DNA of 61,797 bases from Geminisphaera colitermitum TAV2. GTDB lineage: Bacteria > Verrucomicrobiota > Verrucomicrobiia > Opitutales > Opitutaceae. This document shows, piece after piece, positions 8,258 to 17,978 of the stretch (the stretch's first letter is position 1; every line of letters starts with the position of its first letter). The notes under the pieces are model-generated. The model did no database searches. It was not told the DNA's origin and worked only from the letters and a program-made list of their open reading frames with translations. The stretch covers positions 1 to 61,797 of the forward strand of contig NZ_ABEA03000110.1 in NCBI RefSeq assembly GCF_000171235.2, given 5' to 3'. A program made the position numbers and the translations under genes.

Positions 8258-9460
8258 ATGGAAACAACACAGACCGACAACGTAATGGATAACACACTAC
8301 ACGCAAATCCCGCCGGTGGCGCATGGCGCGTGGTCGTGATCGACCACCACCGCAACCAACAAAAAGGCGGACACGGCGTGCACCTCGCATTCACTGGATT
8401 GCCCGGCGTGGAGATGTGCGCAGTGGCCGATTCCGACGAACCCAGCCGCCTCTCACTGCAACAGGAAACAAACGCGACGCGGATCTACGCCGACTGGCGT
8501 GAAATGCTCGAACGCGAAAAACCTCACATCGTTTGCGTCTCCTCCCGTCTGCCCGGACAACACACGGAAATCGTCACCACTGCGGCCCGTGCCGGATGCC
8601 ACATCTATTGCGAAAAACCCCTCGCCCTCAGCCTTGCCGATGCCGACCACATGATCGCCGCCGCCGATGCCGCGAACGTGCGTCTCGCCGTCGCGCATCT
8701 GGGACGCCACGCAGCGGTTTTCCAGACCGCCCGCAACATGATCCGGGCAGGCGGCATCGGGCGTCCGCTCTCCGTTCACTGTCGCGGAAAAGAAGACCAT
8801 CGCGGCGGCGGTGAAGACATGCTCGTGCTCGGTTCGCACCTGCTGGATTTATGTCACTTTTTCTTTGGCGATCCGCAATGGGTCTTCGCCCACGTTGGCA
8901 TCGGCGGACGCGACATGCTGCGCGCCGACATTCACGAACCCACCGAACCGGTCGGCCCAGTCGCGGGAGACGACATCGTCGCACTCTACGGATTCGCCAA
9001 CAACGTTCGCGCAACCTTTGAAAGCCGCCGCGACCTGCACCGCGCAGGCGAATCGTTCCGCATGGGAATCACGATCACCGGCACCGAGGCGACGCTGGCT
9101 GTTCGTTACGACGACGAACGCCGTTTGCGTATCCGAAAAAGCGGACGCCCGCTGGAAGAAGGCGGCGAATTTCAGGAAATCGAAACGCCCTGGCCCGACG
9201 ATCCTCCCGGTGCCACGCCTCCGCTTCTCCCCCGTTCGCATTCCGTCGGCGCGTCGCGTTATTACGCTCATTGCAACCGCCATGCCGCGCTCGATTTGTT
9301 GCGCGCCATCTCGGAAAACCGCGAGCCCTTGTCCAGCGGACGCGATGCGCGCTGGTCCCTGGAAATGATCCACGGCGTTTACGTTTCCCATCTCGCAGGC
9401 CGAGCCATCGCCCTGCCACTGACGGACCGACTGCATCCGCTCGCCTCAGTCGTATCCTAA
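8258..9460 (+). CDS. Gfo/Idh/MocA-family oxidoreductase
   Basis: 400 aa. The Rossmann domain opens with WRVVVIDHHRNQQKGGHG, a degenerate glycine motif. The EKP signature is present (CHIYCEKPLALSLADADHM, about residues 115-133) and the C-terminal dehydrogenase domain contains GSHLLDLCHFFFGDP. Length and layout match the longer members of the family. The poor dinucleotide-binding motif is worth noting, but the EKP lysine is intact. It is the fifth oxidoreductase of the + strand cluster. The start at 8258 was kept although an alternative Met lies at codon 10. Confidence 0.85.
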   Translation: METTQTDNVMDNTLHANPAGGAWRVVVIDHHRNQQKGGHGVHLAFTGLPGVEMCAVADSDEPSRLSLQQETNATRIYADWREMLEREKPHIVCVSSRLPGQHTEIVTTAARAGCHIYCEKPLALSLADADHMIAAADAANVRLAVAHLGRHAAVFQTARNMIRAGGIGRPLSVHCRGKEDHRGGGEDMLVLGSHLLDLCHFFFGDPQWVFAHVGIGGRDMLRADIHEPTEPVGPVAGDDIVALYGFANNVRATFESRRDLHRAGESFRMGITITGTEATLAVRYDDERRLRIRKSGRPLEEGGEFQEIETPWPDDPPGATPPLLPRSHSVGASRYYAHCNRHAALDLLRAISENREPLSSGRDARWSLEMIHGVYVSHLAGRAIALPLTDRLHPLASVVS

Positions 9461-9494
9461 CTTCTGTTACAAAATAAAAACACAAACCATTACC

Positions 9495-10457
9495 ATGAAC
9501 GCTATCCTCATCGACTCTCAAAAAAACATGCGCTGGCAACCCGTTCCAACGCCCGAACCTACCGGCGCGGAAATCTTGATCGACGTGCACGCCGCCGCGC
9601 TCAACCGCGCCGACCTCCTCCAACGCGAAGGCAAATACCCCCCCCCCCCCGGCTGGCCTGAATGGCCGGGTCTCGAAGTCGCCGGCACCGTCGCCGCCCT
9701 CGGCCCGGAGTGTTCGGGACGCTGGAAACCGGGCGACAAAGTGTGCGCCCTGCTCGGCGGCGGCGGCTACGCCGAAAAAGTCACCGCGCACGAAGACCTC
9801 ATCATGCCCGTCCCCGCCGGACTCACGATGGAACAAGCCGCCGCGCTGCCCGAAGTGTTCGCCACCAGTTGGCTCAACCTCGTTCACGAAGCCGCGCTCA
9901 AATCCGGCGAGACGGTCTTCATTCAGGCCGGAGCAAGCGGACTCGGCATCGCCGCAATCCAGACCGCAAAATTCCTCGGTGCCAAAGTCATCACAAGCGT
10001 CGGCTCCGACGAAAAAGCCCAAAGCCTCCGTCGCTTCGCGCCCGACATCATTGTGAACCGCGCCACGGAATCGCTCGCCGCCGTTTTCGACAAAAACCCG
10101 GTTCACGTCGCGCTTGATTGTGTCGGCGGCGATGCGCTTGCGGAGTGTTTTCCGAAGATGGCCACCGGCGGACGCTGGGTGCTCGTCTCCACACTTGGAG
10201 GCGAATTTGCGAACATCAGTCTGCGTCCCGTATTGAAAAGTGGACTACGCCTGATCGGCAGCACGCTCCGAAGCCGTCCGCTGGCAACAAAAGCCCGGAT
10301 ACTGCGCGAACTCACGGAAAAAATCTGGCCCGAAATCGAGGCCGGGAAAATCGATCCTGCCGTTTGCAAAATTTTCCCAATCACCGAGGCGGAGGCCGCC
10401 CACGGGGTCCTGCAACGTCGTGAAAACATCGGGAAAGTCGTCCTGTCCATTTGCTGA
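9495..10457 (+). CDS. NAD(P)H-quinone oxidoreductase (zeta-crystallin-like)
   Basis: 320 aa, zinc-less MDR of the QOR/PIG3 type. Features are ALNRADLLQREGKYPPPPGWPEWPGLEVAG (about residues 33-62), GGYAEKV, and the nucleotide-binding segment QAGASGLGIAAIQTAKFLG (about residues 140-158). It probably reduces quinones or alpha,beta-unsaturated carbonyls with NADPH. The PPPP segment is encoded by a run of 13 C (9638-9650), so any slippage would frameshift the gene at codon 49. The amidohydrolase gene follows after 13 nt. Confidence 0.9.
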   Translation: MNAILIDSQKNMRWQPVPTPEPTGAEILIDVHAAALNRADLLQREGKYPPPPGWPEWPGLEVAGTVAALGPECSGRWKPGDKVCALLGGGGYAEKVTAHEDLIMPVPAGLTMEQAAALPEVFATSWLNLVHEAALKSGETVFIQAGASGLGIAAIQTAKFLGAKVITSVGSDEKAQSLRRFAPDIIVNRATESLAAVFDKNPVHVALDCVGGDALAECFPKMATGGRWVLVSTLGGEFANISLRPVLKSGLRLIGSTLRSRPLATKARILRELTEKIWPEIEAGKIDPAVCKIFPITEAEAAHGVLQRRENIGKVVLSIC

Positions 10458-10470
10458 AAAAAGGCGCGCC

Positions 10471-11244
10471 ATGCTTATCGATTCACACGTTCATCTCCCC
10501 TCGCCCGAAGTTTCCAAGGGGCACAGTTGCGAAGGCATTTTTCGCACGGTTGCCGACGCCGTTGCGCTGCTGAAAAAATGCGGTGTCACGGGCATCGTTT
10601 TCAATATGTGGCGGGGCGTTTTCGCCGACTCGGAAGAGGATGTAAACCGGGCCAACGAACAGGCACTCGCCTTGTATGACGAAGATCCGGGCTTCTTTTA
10701 TCCGGGCGCTGTCATCCATCCCCTGTTTCCCGACGCATCGGAAAAATGGCTGGAGCGGTTTCGGGAAAGAAACCTGATGTGGGTTGGCGAAGTCGTCCCC
10801 TACCGAAGTCACGTCGAATTTGGTCAGCCGGAATGGATGCGTCTTTTCGAGATTTGCCGGCGCAACGGCCAGATCGCGCACTTGCACGGGAGCAAGGGTG
10901 TGCTCGATGTGGCGCGCGCAATGCCGGACCTGAAAATCGTTTCCGCTCACATTTTCCCCGATTTTCTCAAGGAACTGTCGGCCTGTCCCAACATCTGGCT
11001 GGACCTCAGCGGAGTGGAGAGCGGGCAGCGCCTCGGTCGCATGGAAATGGCGCTGGAACATTTTGGCCCCGACCGGCTGATCTGGGGCACGGATTTTCAG
11101 GTTTTCGACCCGGAGGTATTCATTGTCCGAGCGCGTAACGCATTTCCGGATACGGAGACGCGGGAAAAGATATTTGCCGGAAACCTCCTGCGGCTGCTGG
11201 CCTTGGCAGGGGGCGTCCCGGCGTTTCAGAAAAAAGCGGTTTGA
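10471..11244 (+). CDS. Amidohydrolase / TIM-barrel metal-dependent hydrolase
   Basis: 257 aa from the Met at 10471, which opens with the metal-binding IDSHVHL motif. Other landmarks are the His-containing AHLHGSKGV (about residues 132-140), SAHIFPDF, and IWGTDFQVFDPE near the C-terminus with the conserved Asp. This is the amidohydrolase-2 type fold, which often hydrolyses lactones or decarboxylates. Next to sugar dehydrogenases, a lactonase role is plausible (inference). Confidence 0.8.
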   Translation: MLIDSHVHLPSPEVSKGHSCEGIFRTVADAVALLKKCGVTGIVFNMWRGVFADSEEDVNRANEQALALYDEDPGFFYPGAVIHPLFPDASEKWLERFRERNLMWVGEVVPYRSHVEFGQPEWMRLFEICRRNGQIAHLHGSKGVLDVARAMPDLKIVSAHIFPDFLKELSACPNIWLDLSGVESGQRLGRMEMALEHFGPDRLIWGTDFQVFDPEVFIVRARNAFPDTETREKIFAGNLLRLLALAGGVPAFQKKAV

Positions 11245-11261
11245 CCGACCGGCTTCCACGG

Positions 11262-12590
11262 ATGCCACGTGCACGAACCATTTACTGGCGGATGGCCCTG
11301 CTGCTGGCCGCTACGGGGCTTTATTTCTTTGCCAACGTGCAACGGGTGGCGATTCCCGGCGCCATTTTCAACACGCTGCAAAGCGAGCTGGATGTATCCG
11401 CCGCGTGGATAACGGGCCTCGGCGCCGTGTTCATGTATGTGTATGCGATCAACCAGTTGGTCATCGGGTTTCTGGCGGAGCGTTACGGCGGGAGCCGGAT
11501 CATTCTTTTTGGCGCACTGGTGTTTTGCGCGGGTTCGATCCTGTTCCCGCTTTCGCACGGATTGTTTCAACTCTATCTCAGTCGGGTGCTCGTCGGGTTT
11601 GGGGCGAGTTCAATTTATCTGAGTCTGGTGAAGGAAACGGGACGGGTGTTTCGCGGGAGACATTTCCCGGTCGCGCTTTCGGTTGTAATTTTTGTTGGAT
11701 ACGCGGGAGGGATCATGGCGAACGCGCCCTTTGTGATCGGGGCCGGGATGATCGGCTGGCGCAATCTCCTGCTTCTGGCCGGGCTCTGTTCCGCCGTGTG
11801 CTGGCTTTTGTTCATGGGCGCGGGGATCGTCCTGAAGGTTCCTGCAACGCGGGCAAAGGCGCGTTTCAGCGTTCGCCCATTCGTGGCGCTTTTGGCTAAA
11901 AGCAACAACCGTAATCTCTGTCTTTGCGCGGGAATCAACTTCGGCCTTTATTACGTGCTGCAGACGGTGATCGGGAAAAAATTTCTGGAGGATTTTTGCC
12001 AGATGGCGCCTGGGAGCGCGGCATGGATACTGTCGTTGATGGGGATATTGTCGGCGATGTCGGGGATTTTTTTCGCGGTGTTGAGCCGGGCGTTCGGGAA
12101 CCGGAAGCGGGTTTTCATCCGGCTTTCCGGGTGTGTGTCGGCGTTTGTTTTCACGGCGATGGGGTGCCTGATTTTGCTGGACGCGAGGAGTTCATTTCCG
12201 GCGGTTTTGCTCTGCCTATTGTCTATGACGGCGAGCATTTCGTCGATTGCGATTCCGTTGCTTTACCAGACCAATGGACCAGGCGAGGCGGGGTTTTCGG
12301 TGTGTGTGTTGAATTTCAGTTTTTATTTTTTCGTCGCGATTTTTGGCAACGGGGTAGGTGTGTTATTGAATTGTTTCCAGCCGGAGATGAGCGGTGAGTT
12401 TCGGGTTTACACGCGAGGGGCGTGGCTGGCGGCGTTTGGCATGTTTTTTGTATTTTCGTGGATCGCCTCGGTATTTTCGTTCCGCGTGTCGGAGGGGCGA
12501 TGGGGGGGGGGGGAGGGGGGAGGCGAGCCTAGAGTTTGCCGCGGCGTTCTTCGAGGAGGCGGCGGGTTTCGCGGGCGCGTTCTTCGGTGA
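11262..12590 (+). CDS. MFS transporter
   Basis: About 442 aa with 12 hydrophobic segments and a loop-2/3 signature (GFLAERYGGSRII). It begins right after, or overlapping, the amidohydrolase stop; a TTG at 11241 overlapping the preceding TGA is an alternative coupled start. It probably imports the substrate of the cluster. The C-terminal tail is odd: after the last helix the frame runs through a run of 12 G (12502-12513) and then about 60 nt antisense to the end of the convergent gene. A one-base change in the tract would end the protein at a TAG near 12535. Confidence 0.85.
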   Translation: MPRARTIYWRMALLLAATGLYFFANVQRVAIPGAIFNTLQSELDVSAAWITGLGAVFMYVYAINQLVIGFLAERYGGSRIILFGALVFCAGSILFPLSHGLFQLYLSRVLVGFGASSIYLSLVKETGRVFRGRHFPVALSVVIFVGYAGGIMANAPFVIGAGMIGWRNLLLLAGLCSAVCWLLFMGAGIVLKVPATRAKARFSVRPFVALLAKSNNRNLCLCAGINFGLYYVLQTVIGKKFLEDFCQMAPGSAAWILSLMGILSAMSGIFFAVLSRAFGNRKRVFIRLSGCVSAFVFTAMGCLILLDARSSFPAVLLCLLSMTASISSIAIPLLYQTNGPGEAGFSVCVLNFSFYFFVAIFGNGVGVLLNCFQPEMSGEFRVYTRGAWLAAFGMFFVFSWIASVFSFRVSEGRWGGGEGGGEPRVCRGVLRGGGGFRGRVLR

Positions 12591-13947
12591 TGGGGAACCA
12601 CCAGAGCAGGATCAGGGCAATGATGGCGGAGATGGAGGGGATGAAATAAAACCACCAGCGCATGGCGTCGATTACTCCGGCAGCTTGCGCGGAACCGGAG
12701 GCGGCTTGATAGCCGGTGACCGCCAAAACAAAACCGGCCAGAACCGCAGTGGCCGATGTGGAGAGTTTGCTGATCCAGGCAGAGACGGATCCAATGGCTC
12801 CTTCACGGCGAAAGCCGGTGTTGAGTTCGTCGTCGTCGCAGATGTCGGCCTTGATCGAGGCGATAAGCAGCCAGAAGCCGGAACTGGCTGGCACCGTGAA
12901 GAGGTTGACCCACAGGCTGAGCCAGGGCGACTCCGGGCGATAAAAGAGCCATTTGGCAAGTCCACTGACAACGAGCAGGAGCAGACAGATGACAAGTGTC
13001 TTGCGTTTTCCGATACGTTGCGAGAGGCGGTTGAGCAGGAAAACGGAAAGGAGGCCGACAACGAGGGCAACGTTGCCGTTGATGCCGGCAAGGATTCCTT
13101 GCTTCACCGTGTCGCCGTCAAAGAGGTAATAGAGGCCGATGTAAAAGCCGAGGTGGTTGACGGTGCGGCCTCCCACCACGGTGAAAAAGGTGATGCCCAC
13201 CATCAGAAGAAAGGGACGGTTTTTCAGCGTCATTCCGACGGATTTCAGAATGGGGATTTTGGCCTGTTTTTGGGCGCTTTTGAAGAAGCGTTCCCGCAGA
13301 AATATCACTGGAATGAGGCCGCTGAGAACAATGATTACTCCGGCGCAGATGCCCATCCAACGGGCGCCGGTGAGGGTGCTACCGCCCCAGACCGGGAGTT
13401 GCGTGAAGGCAAAGCTCCAAGGGACGACAAGGAGGGCTGCGGTGCCTAGGTAGGCGCGCAGTTCCATGACGCGGGTGCGTTCATTGTAGTCGGGCGTGAG
13501 TTCGTAGCCGAGCGCCATGTAGGGGATGGCAAACAGGGTCTGGCAGGTGAAAAAGAGGATCGAAAAGGCGGTGAACCAGATGAAGAGGCCGGTTGATCCC
13601 AAGCCGCCGGGCACTAGCCAGATGAGTGGAAAGGTGAGGGCGGCACTGATGGCGCCCAGAAACATGAGGGGGCGGCGGCGTCCCCAGCGGGTGCGGGTGT
13701 TATCCGAAATCGCCCCGACGACGGGGTCGGTGATCGCATCCCAGAGGCGCATGATGGCGATGGCCACGCCGAGGAGGCGTGGGTCCATGTGGAGCGCAAT
13801 GTTAAAGATGGGGTTGGCATTGGACATCAGGGTGTCCGTGCCGATGTGGTCGGAAAAGTTGCCCATGCCGTAGGCGACGCGTTTGGCGGGCGGAACGCGG
13901 TCTTCAGGCGCGGTGGGCTGGACTTTGTGAAAGAGTTTGGTTGCCAC
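12529..13947 (-). CDS. GPH-family sugar:cation symporter (MFS)
   Basis: 472 aa, glycoside-pentoside-hexuronide symporter type (MelB-like). It has about 12 membrane helices and the cytoplasmic loop DNTRTRWGRRRP (about residues 80-92) that is diagnostic of GPH carriers. An early membrane segment carries DAITDPVVGAISD with the cation-site Asp. It is the outermost gene of the - strand exported-polysaccharide cluster and probably takes up the released sugar. Its 3' end overlaps the convergent MFS gene. A 9-G tract lies about 35 bp upstream of the start. Confidence 0.92.
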   Translation of the reverse strand: MATKLFHKVQPTAPEDRVPPAKRVAYGMGNFSDHIGTDTLMSNANPIFNIALHMDPRLLGVAIAIMRLWDAITDPVVGAISDNTRTRWGRRRPLMFLGAISAALTFPLIWLVPGGLGSTGLFIWFTAFSILFFTCQTLFAIPYMALGYELTPDYNERTRVMELRAYLGTAALLVVPWSFAFTQLPVWGGSTLTGARWMGICAGVIIVLSGLIPVIFLRERFFKSAQKQAKIPILKSVGMTLKNRPFLLMVGITFFTVVGGRTVNHLGFYIGLYYLFDGDTVKQGILAGINGNVALVVGLLSVFLLNRLSQRIGKRKTLVICLLLLVVSGLAKWLFYRPESPWLSLWVNLFTVPASSGFWLLIASIKADICDDDELNTGFRREGAIGSVSAWISKLSTSATAVLAGFVLAVTGYQAASGSAQAAGVIDAMRWWFYFIPSISAIIALILLWWFPITEERARETRRLLEERRGKL

Positions 13948-14113
13948 GAAACTTCAGGGAAGGAGGGACGAAGGAGGGGAGGGGGGGGGCGGCAGCTTCG
14001 CTGAACATCCAACGCCGAACGTCGAACATCCAATGTCAGCAGGACGGAAATAGAGATGTGTGGGGGGGTGGGGGGGAATGAGTGCACCCTGTGCCCACCG
14101 TGTTTTTCAACTA

Positions 14114-15079
14114 TTACCGCCGACTGTTGCGGTGACGGGCACGGAGCACCAGAATCAGGATGGCTACGCCTGCAATGAGGACGGTGGTGGCGGGCTCAGG
14201 GACGGGAATGGGAACGGAGACCAGTAATTGCGATTCGTTTAGCACGCCGGTGGACAAACGGATTTCGTCCACATAACTCGCCATCTGGCGGGGGTAGGTC
14301 ACCGGAGTTCCCGAGGCTGACAAGGCGGAGATTGAGCCGATTTCCACGCCCCACAGGGGATTAAAAATCGTGCCGAATGTGTTTTCCACGGAGACGGAGG
14401 TGAGCGAGGACGTTGGATCGCTCAAGTTTTGGTACCAGAAGGTTATGTTTCCTCCCAGGGTCGAATCGAAGGTTATGCCGAGGTAATAGTCCTTGTCGTT
14501 GGCCAACGTGATGCCGGATGAAATGGTGCCGCTGCTGGTGGCACCGGCTTTGCCGTCGACCGAATAGTTGAACACGACCTCGCCGTTGGCGTTTATGCGC
14601 ACATACCATCCGCGCCGGTCACTGCTGGTTTGCCAGCGACCGACCAGGCCCTGGTAATCGGTATGCGTGTCATAATGAAAGATGCTTTCGATGGTGAAGC
14701 TGGGGCTGGCGGCGAACAGGTTTTGTATCGTGGTGCGGTCGACGGTTTCGTTGCAAGCGGCGTAGTTGCGGGTCGTGGTGCCCGTGCCAAAGAGGAGTGC
14801 ACCGGTGTTGGCCGCGCCGGTTTGCAGGATCGTATCAGGAAACCAACTACCGGCCCCCGTACCGGGGATGGCAGCGTAACCAACATCTCCACCCAAAGTG
14901 AGGTTGAGTCCGTTGGAGCCTGAATCTTTGCCGAGGTTGGCTGAGGCTTCAAAACGCCAGTAGCCGATGGTGGCGGCTTGCAATGAAGTGGGGGCGAGCG
15001 CGAGGCTGGTAACGCCAACTGCAATGGCTAGCAGAGTGGTCAGGAGGCGGGTGTGCTTTGGGTCGGATAGCGAGTTCAT
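14114..15079 (-). CDS. PEP-CTERM anchored LamG-like exported protein
   Basis: 321 aa. Signal peptide (LLTTLLAIAVGVTSLALAPTSLQA), then a concanavalin-like LamG/jelly-roll domain (IGYWRFEASANLGKDSGSNGLNL ... FTIESIFHYDT ... VDEIRLSTGVL). A textbook PEP-CTERM tail closes the protein: VPEPATT, one hydrophobic helix, then a basic end (RARHRNSRR). Such proteins are cut by exosortase and displayed on the surface, often in exopolysaccharide contexts. It follows the glycoside hydrolase gene in the same direction. Confidence 0.9.
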   Translation of the reverse strand: MNSLSDPKHTRLLTTLLAIAVGVTSLALAPTSLQAATIGYWRFEASANLGKDSGSNGLNLTLGGDVGYAAIPGTGAGSWFPDTILQTGAANTGALLFGTGTTTRNYAACNETVDRTTIQNLFAASPSFTIESIFHYDTHTDYQGLVGRWQTSSDRRGWYVRINANGEVVFNYSVDGKAGATSSGTISSGITLANDKDYYLGITFDSTLGGNITFWYQNLSDPTSSLTSVSVENTFGTIFNPLWGVEIGSISALSASGTPVTYPRQMASYVDEIRLSTGVLNESQLLVSVPIPVPEPATTVLIAGVAILILVLRARHRNSRR

Positions 15080-15171
15080 GTTGGTTTGTTTTTCTTCGAG
15101 TTGTAATACGGTGGGTGAATTGTGCGGACGGTGGAGAGAGTGTGCGCGAGGAGGGGGGGGGGAGGGATATG

Positions 15172-17958
15172 TTAGCGGAGTGTATCCAAAAGTTCATTCG
15201 CCCGGTTTCCGTCGAGGACGATGTAGTGGGGGGCGTTGCCTGCGGCGGGCGGTTCGGAGAGGGGGTTGCCAAAGAGGTCGAGAAGACGCGTGCCGTCCGG
15301 CAGGCGGCGGAGTCTCCATGTGGAGGGCGCGCCGTCCGCGGTGAGGATGGCGGCAAAGGTGAGGTCTCCGCCTTCAAAAATAAGGGCGTTGATGTTGGCG
15401 GCGGGAGTGATGGTTTTTACGAGGCGAGCACCGGTGTTGAGGAGTTTGTTCAGGGCGGCTACGGCCCCGATGCCGGGGATGGGGACGCCGGTGGGTTCGA
15501 GGAGTTTGAAACCGCGTTCCTCGACCATGGCGGGGCGCACGTAGAGGGCGTAAATGAAGATTTTTTGCGCACCGTGGGCCAGATTGGAGAGGACGTAACG
15601 GGGATAGTCCGCAGCGAGGTCGAGTGGTGTGCCTTTGATCGCCCAGTCGGTGTGCGTGGCGTCGGGAATGGGGTTGACGGCGTCGAAGAAGGTGACACGG
15701 GGCATAGGTGAGCCTTCGGTATTCCAGAGCGGCGTGCGGCCTCCGCCGTATTTGACTTCTTCGGCAAGGAGTTTGGTGGGGTTGCCGACTTGGTCGAAGG
15801 GGTCGCCGTAGCGGCTGTAGGAGTGGTAGCCGAGGATTTTGTAGTGCGGGTAGATGCCGGCGGCGAAGGCGTTCTGGATGTAGGTGTTGATTCTGCCGCT
15901 GGAGGTGACGCCGACGAGGGTGATGGAGGGGTCCACGGCGGTTAGGGCTTCGAGGGCGGCTTTGTGTATGGCGGCGAGGTCGGCGGGGGTGGCGTGGACG
16001 GTGCGTCCGTCGCGGTAGTCGCGAAAGAAGGAACTGCTGTAGGGTTCGTTCCAGACTTCGTAGGCGTGGATGCGTCCGTGGTAGTGGCGGGCGAGTTGGG
16101 TGAGGAAGGTTTTGTAGTCGTCGAGGTCGCGTGGGGCGTAGGCGCGGCGTTGGGAGTCTTCTTCTTTGAGTTTGGCGTCAGGGGGGCGACGGTTGGCCCA
16201 AGGGGGGGTGGTGTCGATTATGCCGAGGAGGAGGAGGCCGTGGCGGGTGATTTTTTCGAGCATGGCGTCCTGCCAGATGAACTGGCCGCGGGTGGGTTCG
16301 ACGTAGGACCATTTGGTGATTTCAAGGCCGGGTTTCATGTCGTGGTTACGCACCCATTTGAAGCCGAGGTTCCGGGCCATCGTCAGACCGGAATCGGTAA
16401 TGCGAACGTGGATACCGGCTGGGGAGATGGGGTTGATTTTTTCGGGGTCGAGGGGCGCGGGGACGCGCATGAAGGTCATTTCGGAGGGGGGGCCGAGGGG
16501 TTCGCCAGTGGCGTTCACAACGCGGGCGGTCACGCGGAAGCTGCCGAGGGGTCGGGCGGGGTTGACGGCGTGGGGCGGCACTTCGATGTGGTCGCGGTGA
16601 ATGTTTTCGGCAGAGGTTGCGTCGGGGGAGGGAAGGGGTAGCGATGGGAGGCTGGCGGTTTGCCCGAAAACGTCGGTGACGGTGAGGCGGACTTCGGCGG
16701 CGGCGTCCCAGCGTCCGGTCACGCCAAGAGGAAGGATGGCGGTTTCGTTTTCCAGATAGATGCCTTGGTTGAGGGTGGCGGGAGGGAGTCCGATGCTGAT
16801 TTCGGCGCGGGCTTCGGTGTTGTAGTCACGGGCGTCGGGGCCTTCTTCCAAGCGGAGCCCGTCAAGGCTGATGGTTTTGGCTCTTGGGGAGCGGAGATTG
16901 ATGTAAATGGTGTTGTGGGGGACGGGGGGGATGTCGGTGGTGAATGTGTGGCGTTCCCAAGTGGTGCCGACTTGCCATGTTTTGGAGACGAGGGGTTCGT
17001 TGCCGGTGCGGATGGTGGAGGAGAGGAAGACTTGGACGGGGAGGCGGGGGGTGGAGCTTTTGAGGTAAACGCTGAAGGTGTGCGGGCGTCCGGGGGTGAT
17101 GCGGATGGGGGGTGTTTTGAGATAAAATTGTCCGGTGAGGCAGAGGGCGCTTTCGCCAAGAGGTCCGGAGTCCCGGGTGGCGCGGTTTATTTGTTCGTCA
17201 AAGCTCCAGGTGAAGGGGCCGCCGGGACCGGTGGGGAAGCGTCCGTTGGACAGGAGATTGTGGGTGGAGTGGGGGCCGTTGTCGCGGGGTGTTTCGATTG
17301 CGGTGAGCGAGAGGGCGTCGAGGTCCGCAGTGGCTTTTTCATGGAGCAGGGCGATGAGGCGGTAGGAGTCGGTTTCTGGGACGATGAAGGTGGTGTCGTA
17401 TTCGCGCCAGTCCACGGTGAGGTTGGGGGAGAGGGTGGCGTAGGCGGTGTAGGGGGAGGAGCCTTGGCGGACGGCGAGTTCGAGGCCGTGGCGATGGCCG
17501 CCTTCGAGAGGGCTGTGCGGGCTGCGCAGCGAGGCGGCAAGGCGGTAGGTTTTGCCTTTTTCGAGGTGGATGGTTTGGGAGAGTTGGAGGCGGGTGAAGC
17601 GTTCGGAGCGGGAGCCGAGGTGTTGCATTCGCAGGGCTTGCTGGCCGTCGACGACGAGATCGCCGGTAGCGGAGTCACCGATTTTTGAATACTGTCCGAT
17701 GACGTCATTCCAGCCGGAATCGTCGTTCCAGCTTTTGGGGAGCTCGCCGCTGATTCTGGCCTGACCGTTGCTTTTCCCAGAGGGGCGAAATGCGTCTTCG
17801 AAACCGCCGTTCCGGACGAGGTTGTCGTCAGCGGCCTGTGTCGTGACTACGGTCATGGCGACCGGCAGGAACAGCGTGAGGGCGACGGCGAGGATGCGGG
17901 CATGGGCGGAGGAGTGCATCCGTGGCCGTGGCTCAAAGGATCGTAGTTTTATTTTCAT
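15172..17958 (-). CDS. Large exported glycoside hydrolase (clan-A, GH39/GH5-like)
   Basis: 928 aa from the Met at 17958. A signal peptide (ILAVALTLFLPVAMTVVTTQA) is followed by two jelly-roll carbohydrate-binding-like modules (NLVRNGGFED..., NLLSNGRFPTGPGG...) and then a TIM barrel. The barrel carries the acid/base motif YEVWNEPYS (Glu near residue 636) and a second conserved Glu in LWNTEGSPMP (near residue 745), the two-glutamate arrangement of retaining clan GH-A enzymes. A beta-rich C-terminal domain closes the protein. It is probably an endo-acting hydrolase of an unidentified plant or algal polysaccharide. It is co-directional with the pseudopilin gene, 20 bp apart. Confidence 0.85.
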   Translation of the reverse strand: MKIKLRSFEPRPRMHSSAHARILAVALTLFLPVAMTVVTTQAADDNLVRNGGFEDAFRPSGKSNGQARISGELPKSWNDDSGWNDVIGQYSKIGDSATGDLVVDGQQALRMQHLGSRSERFTRLQLSQTIHLEKGKTYRLAASLRSPHSPLEGGHRHGLELAVRQGSSPYTAYATLSPNLTVDWREYDTTFIVPETDSYRLIALLHEKATADLDALSLTAIETPRDNGPHSTHNLLSNGRFPTGPGGPFTWSFDEQINRATRDSGPLGESALCLTGQFYLKTPPIRITPGRPHTFSVYLKSSTPRLPVQVFLSSTIRTGNEPLVSKTWQVGTTWERHTFTTDIPPVPHNTIYINLRSPRAKTISLDGLRLEEGPDARDYNTEARAEISIGLPPATLNQGIYLENETAILPLGVTGRWDAAAEVRLTVTDVFGQTASLPSLPLPSPDATSAENIHRDHIEVPPHAVNPARPLGSFRVTARVVNATGEPLGPPSEMTFMRVPAPLDPEKINPISPAGIHVRITDSGLTMARNLGFKWVRNHDMKPGLEITKWSYVEPTRGQFIWQDAMLEKITRHGLLLLGIIDTTPPWANRRPPDAKLKEEDSQRRAYAPRDLDDYKTFLTQLARHYHGRIHAYEVWNEPYSSSFFRDYRDGRTVHATPADLAAIHKAALEALTAVDPSITLVGVTSSGRINTYIQNAFAAGIYPHYKILGYHSYSRYGDPFDQVGNPTKLLAEEVKYGGGRTPLWNTEGSPMPRVTFFDAVNPIPDATHTDWAIKGTPLDLAADYPRYVLSNLAHGAQKIFIYALYVRPAMVEERGFKLLEPTGVPIPGIGAVAALNKLLNTGARLVKTITPAANINALIFEGGDLTFAAILTADGAPSTWRLRRLPDGTRLLDLFGNPLSEPPAAGNAPHYIVLDGNRANELLDTLR

Positions 17959-17978
17959 TACAAATAGATTTGCTTTCA

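Noticed and set aside
12394-13449. Long + strand frame (351 aa) opposite the GPH symporter
   Set aside because: Shadow of a GC-rich membrane protein gene with no protein-like motifs.
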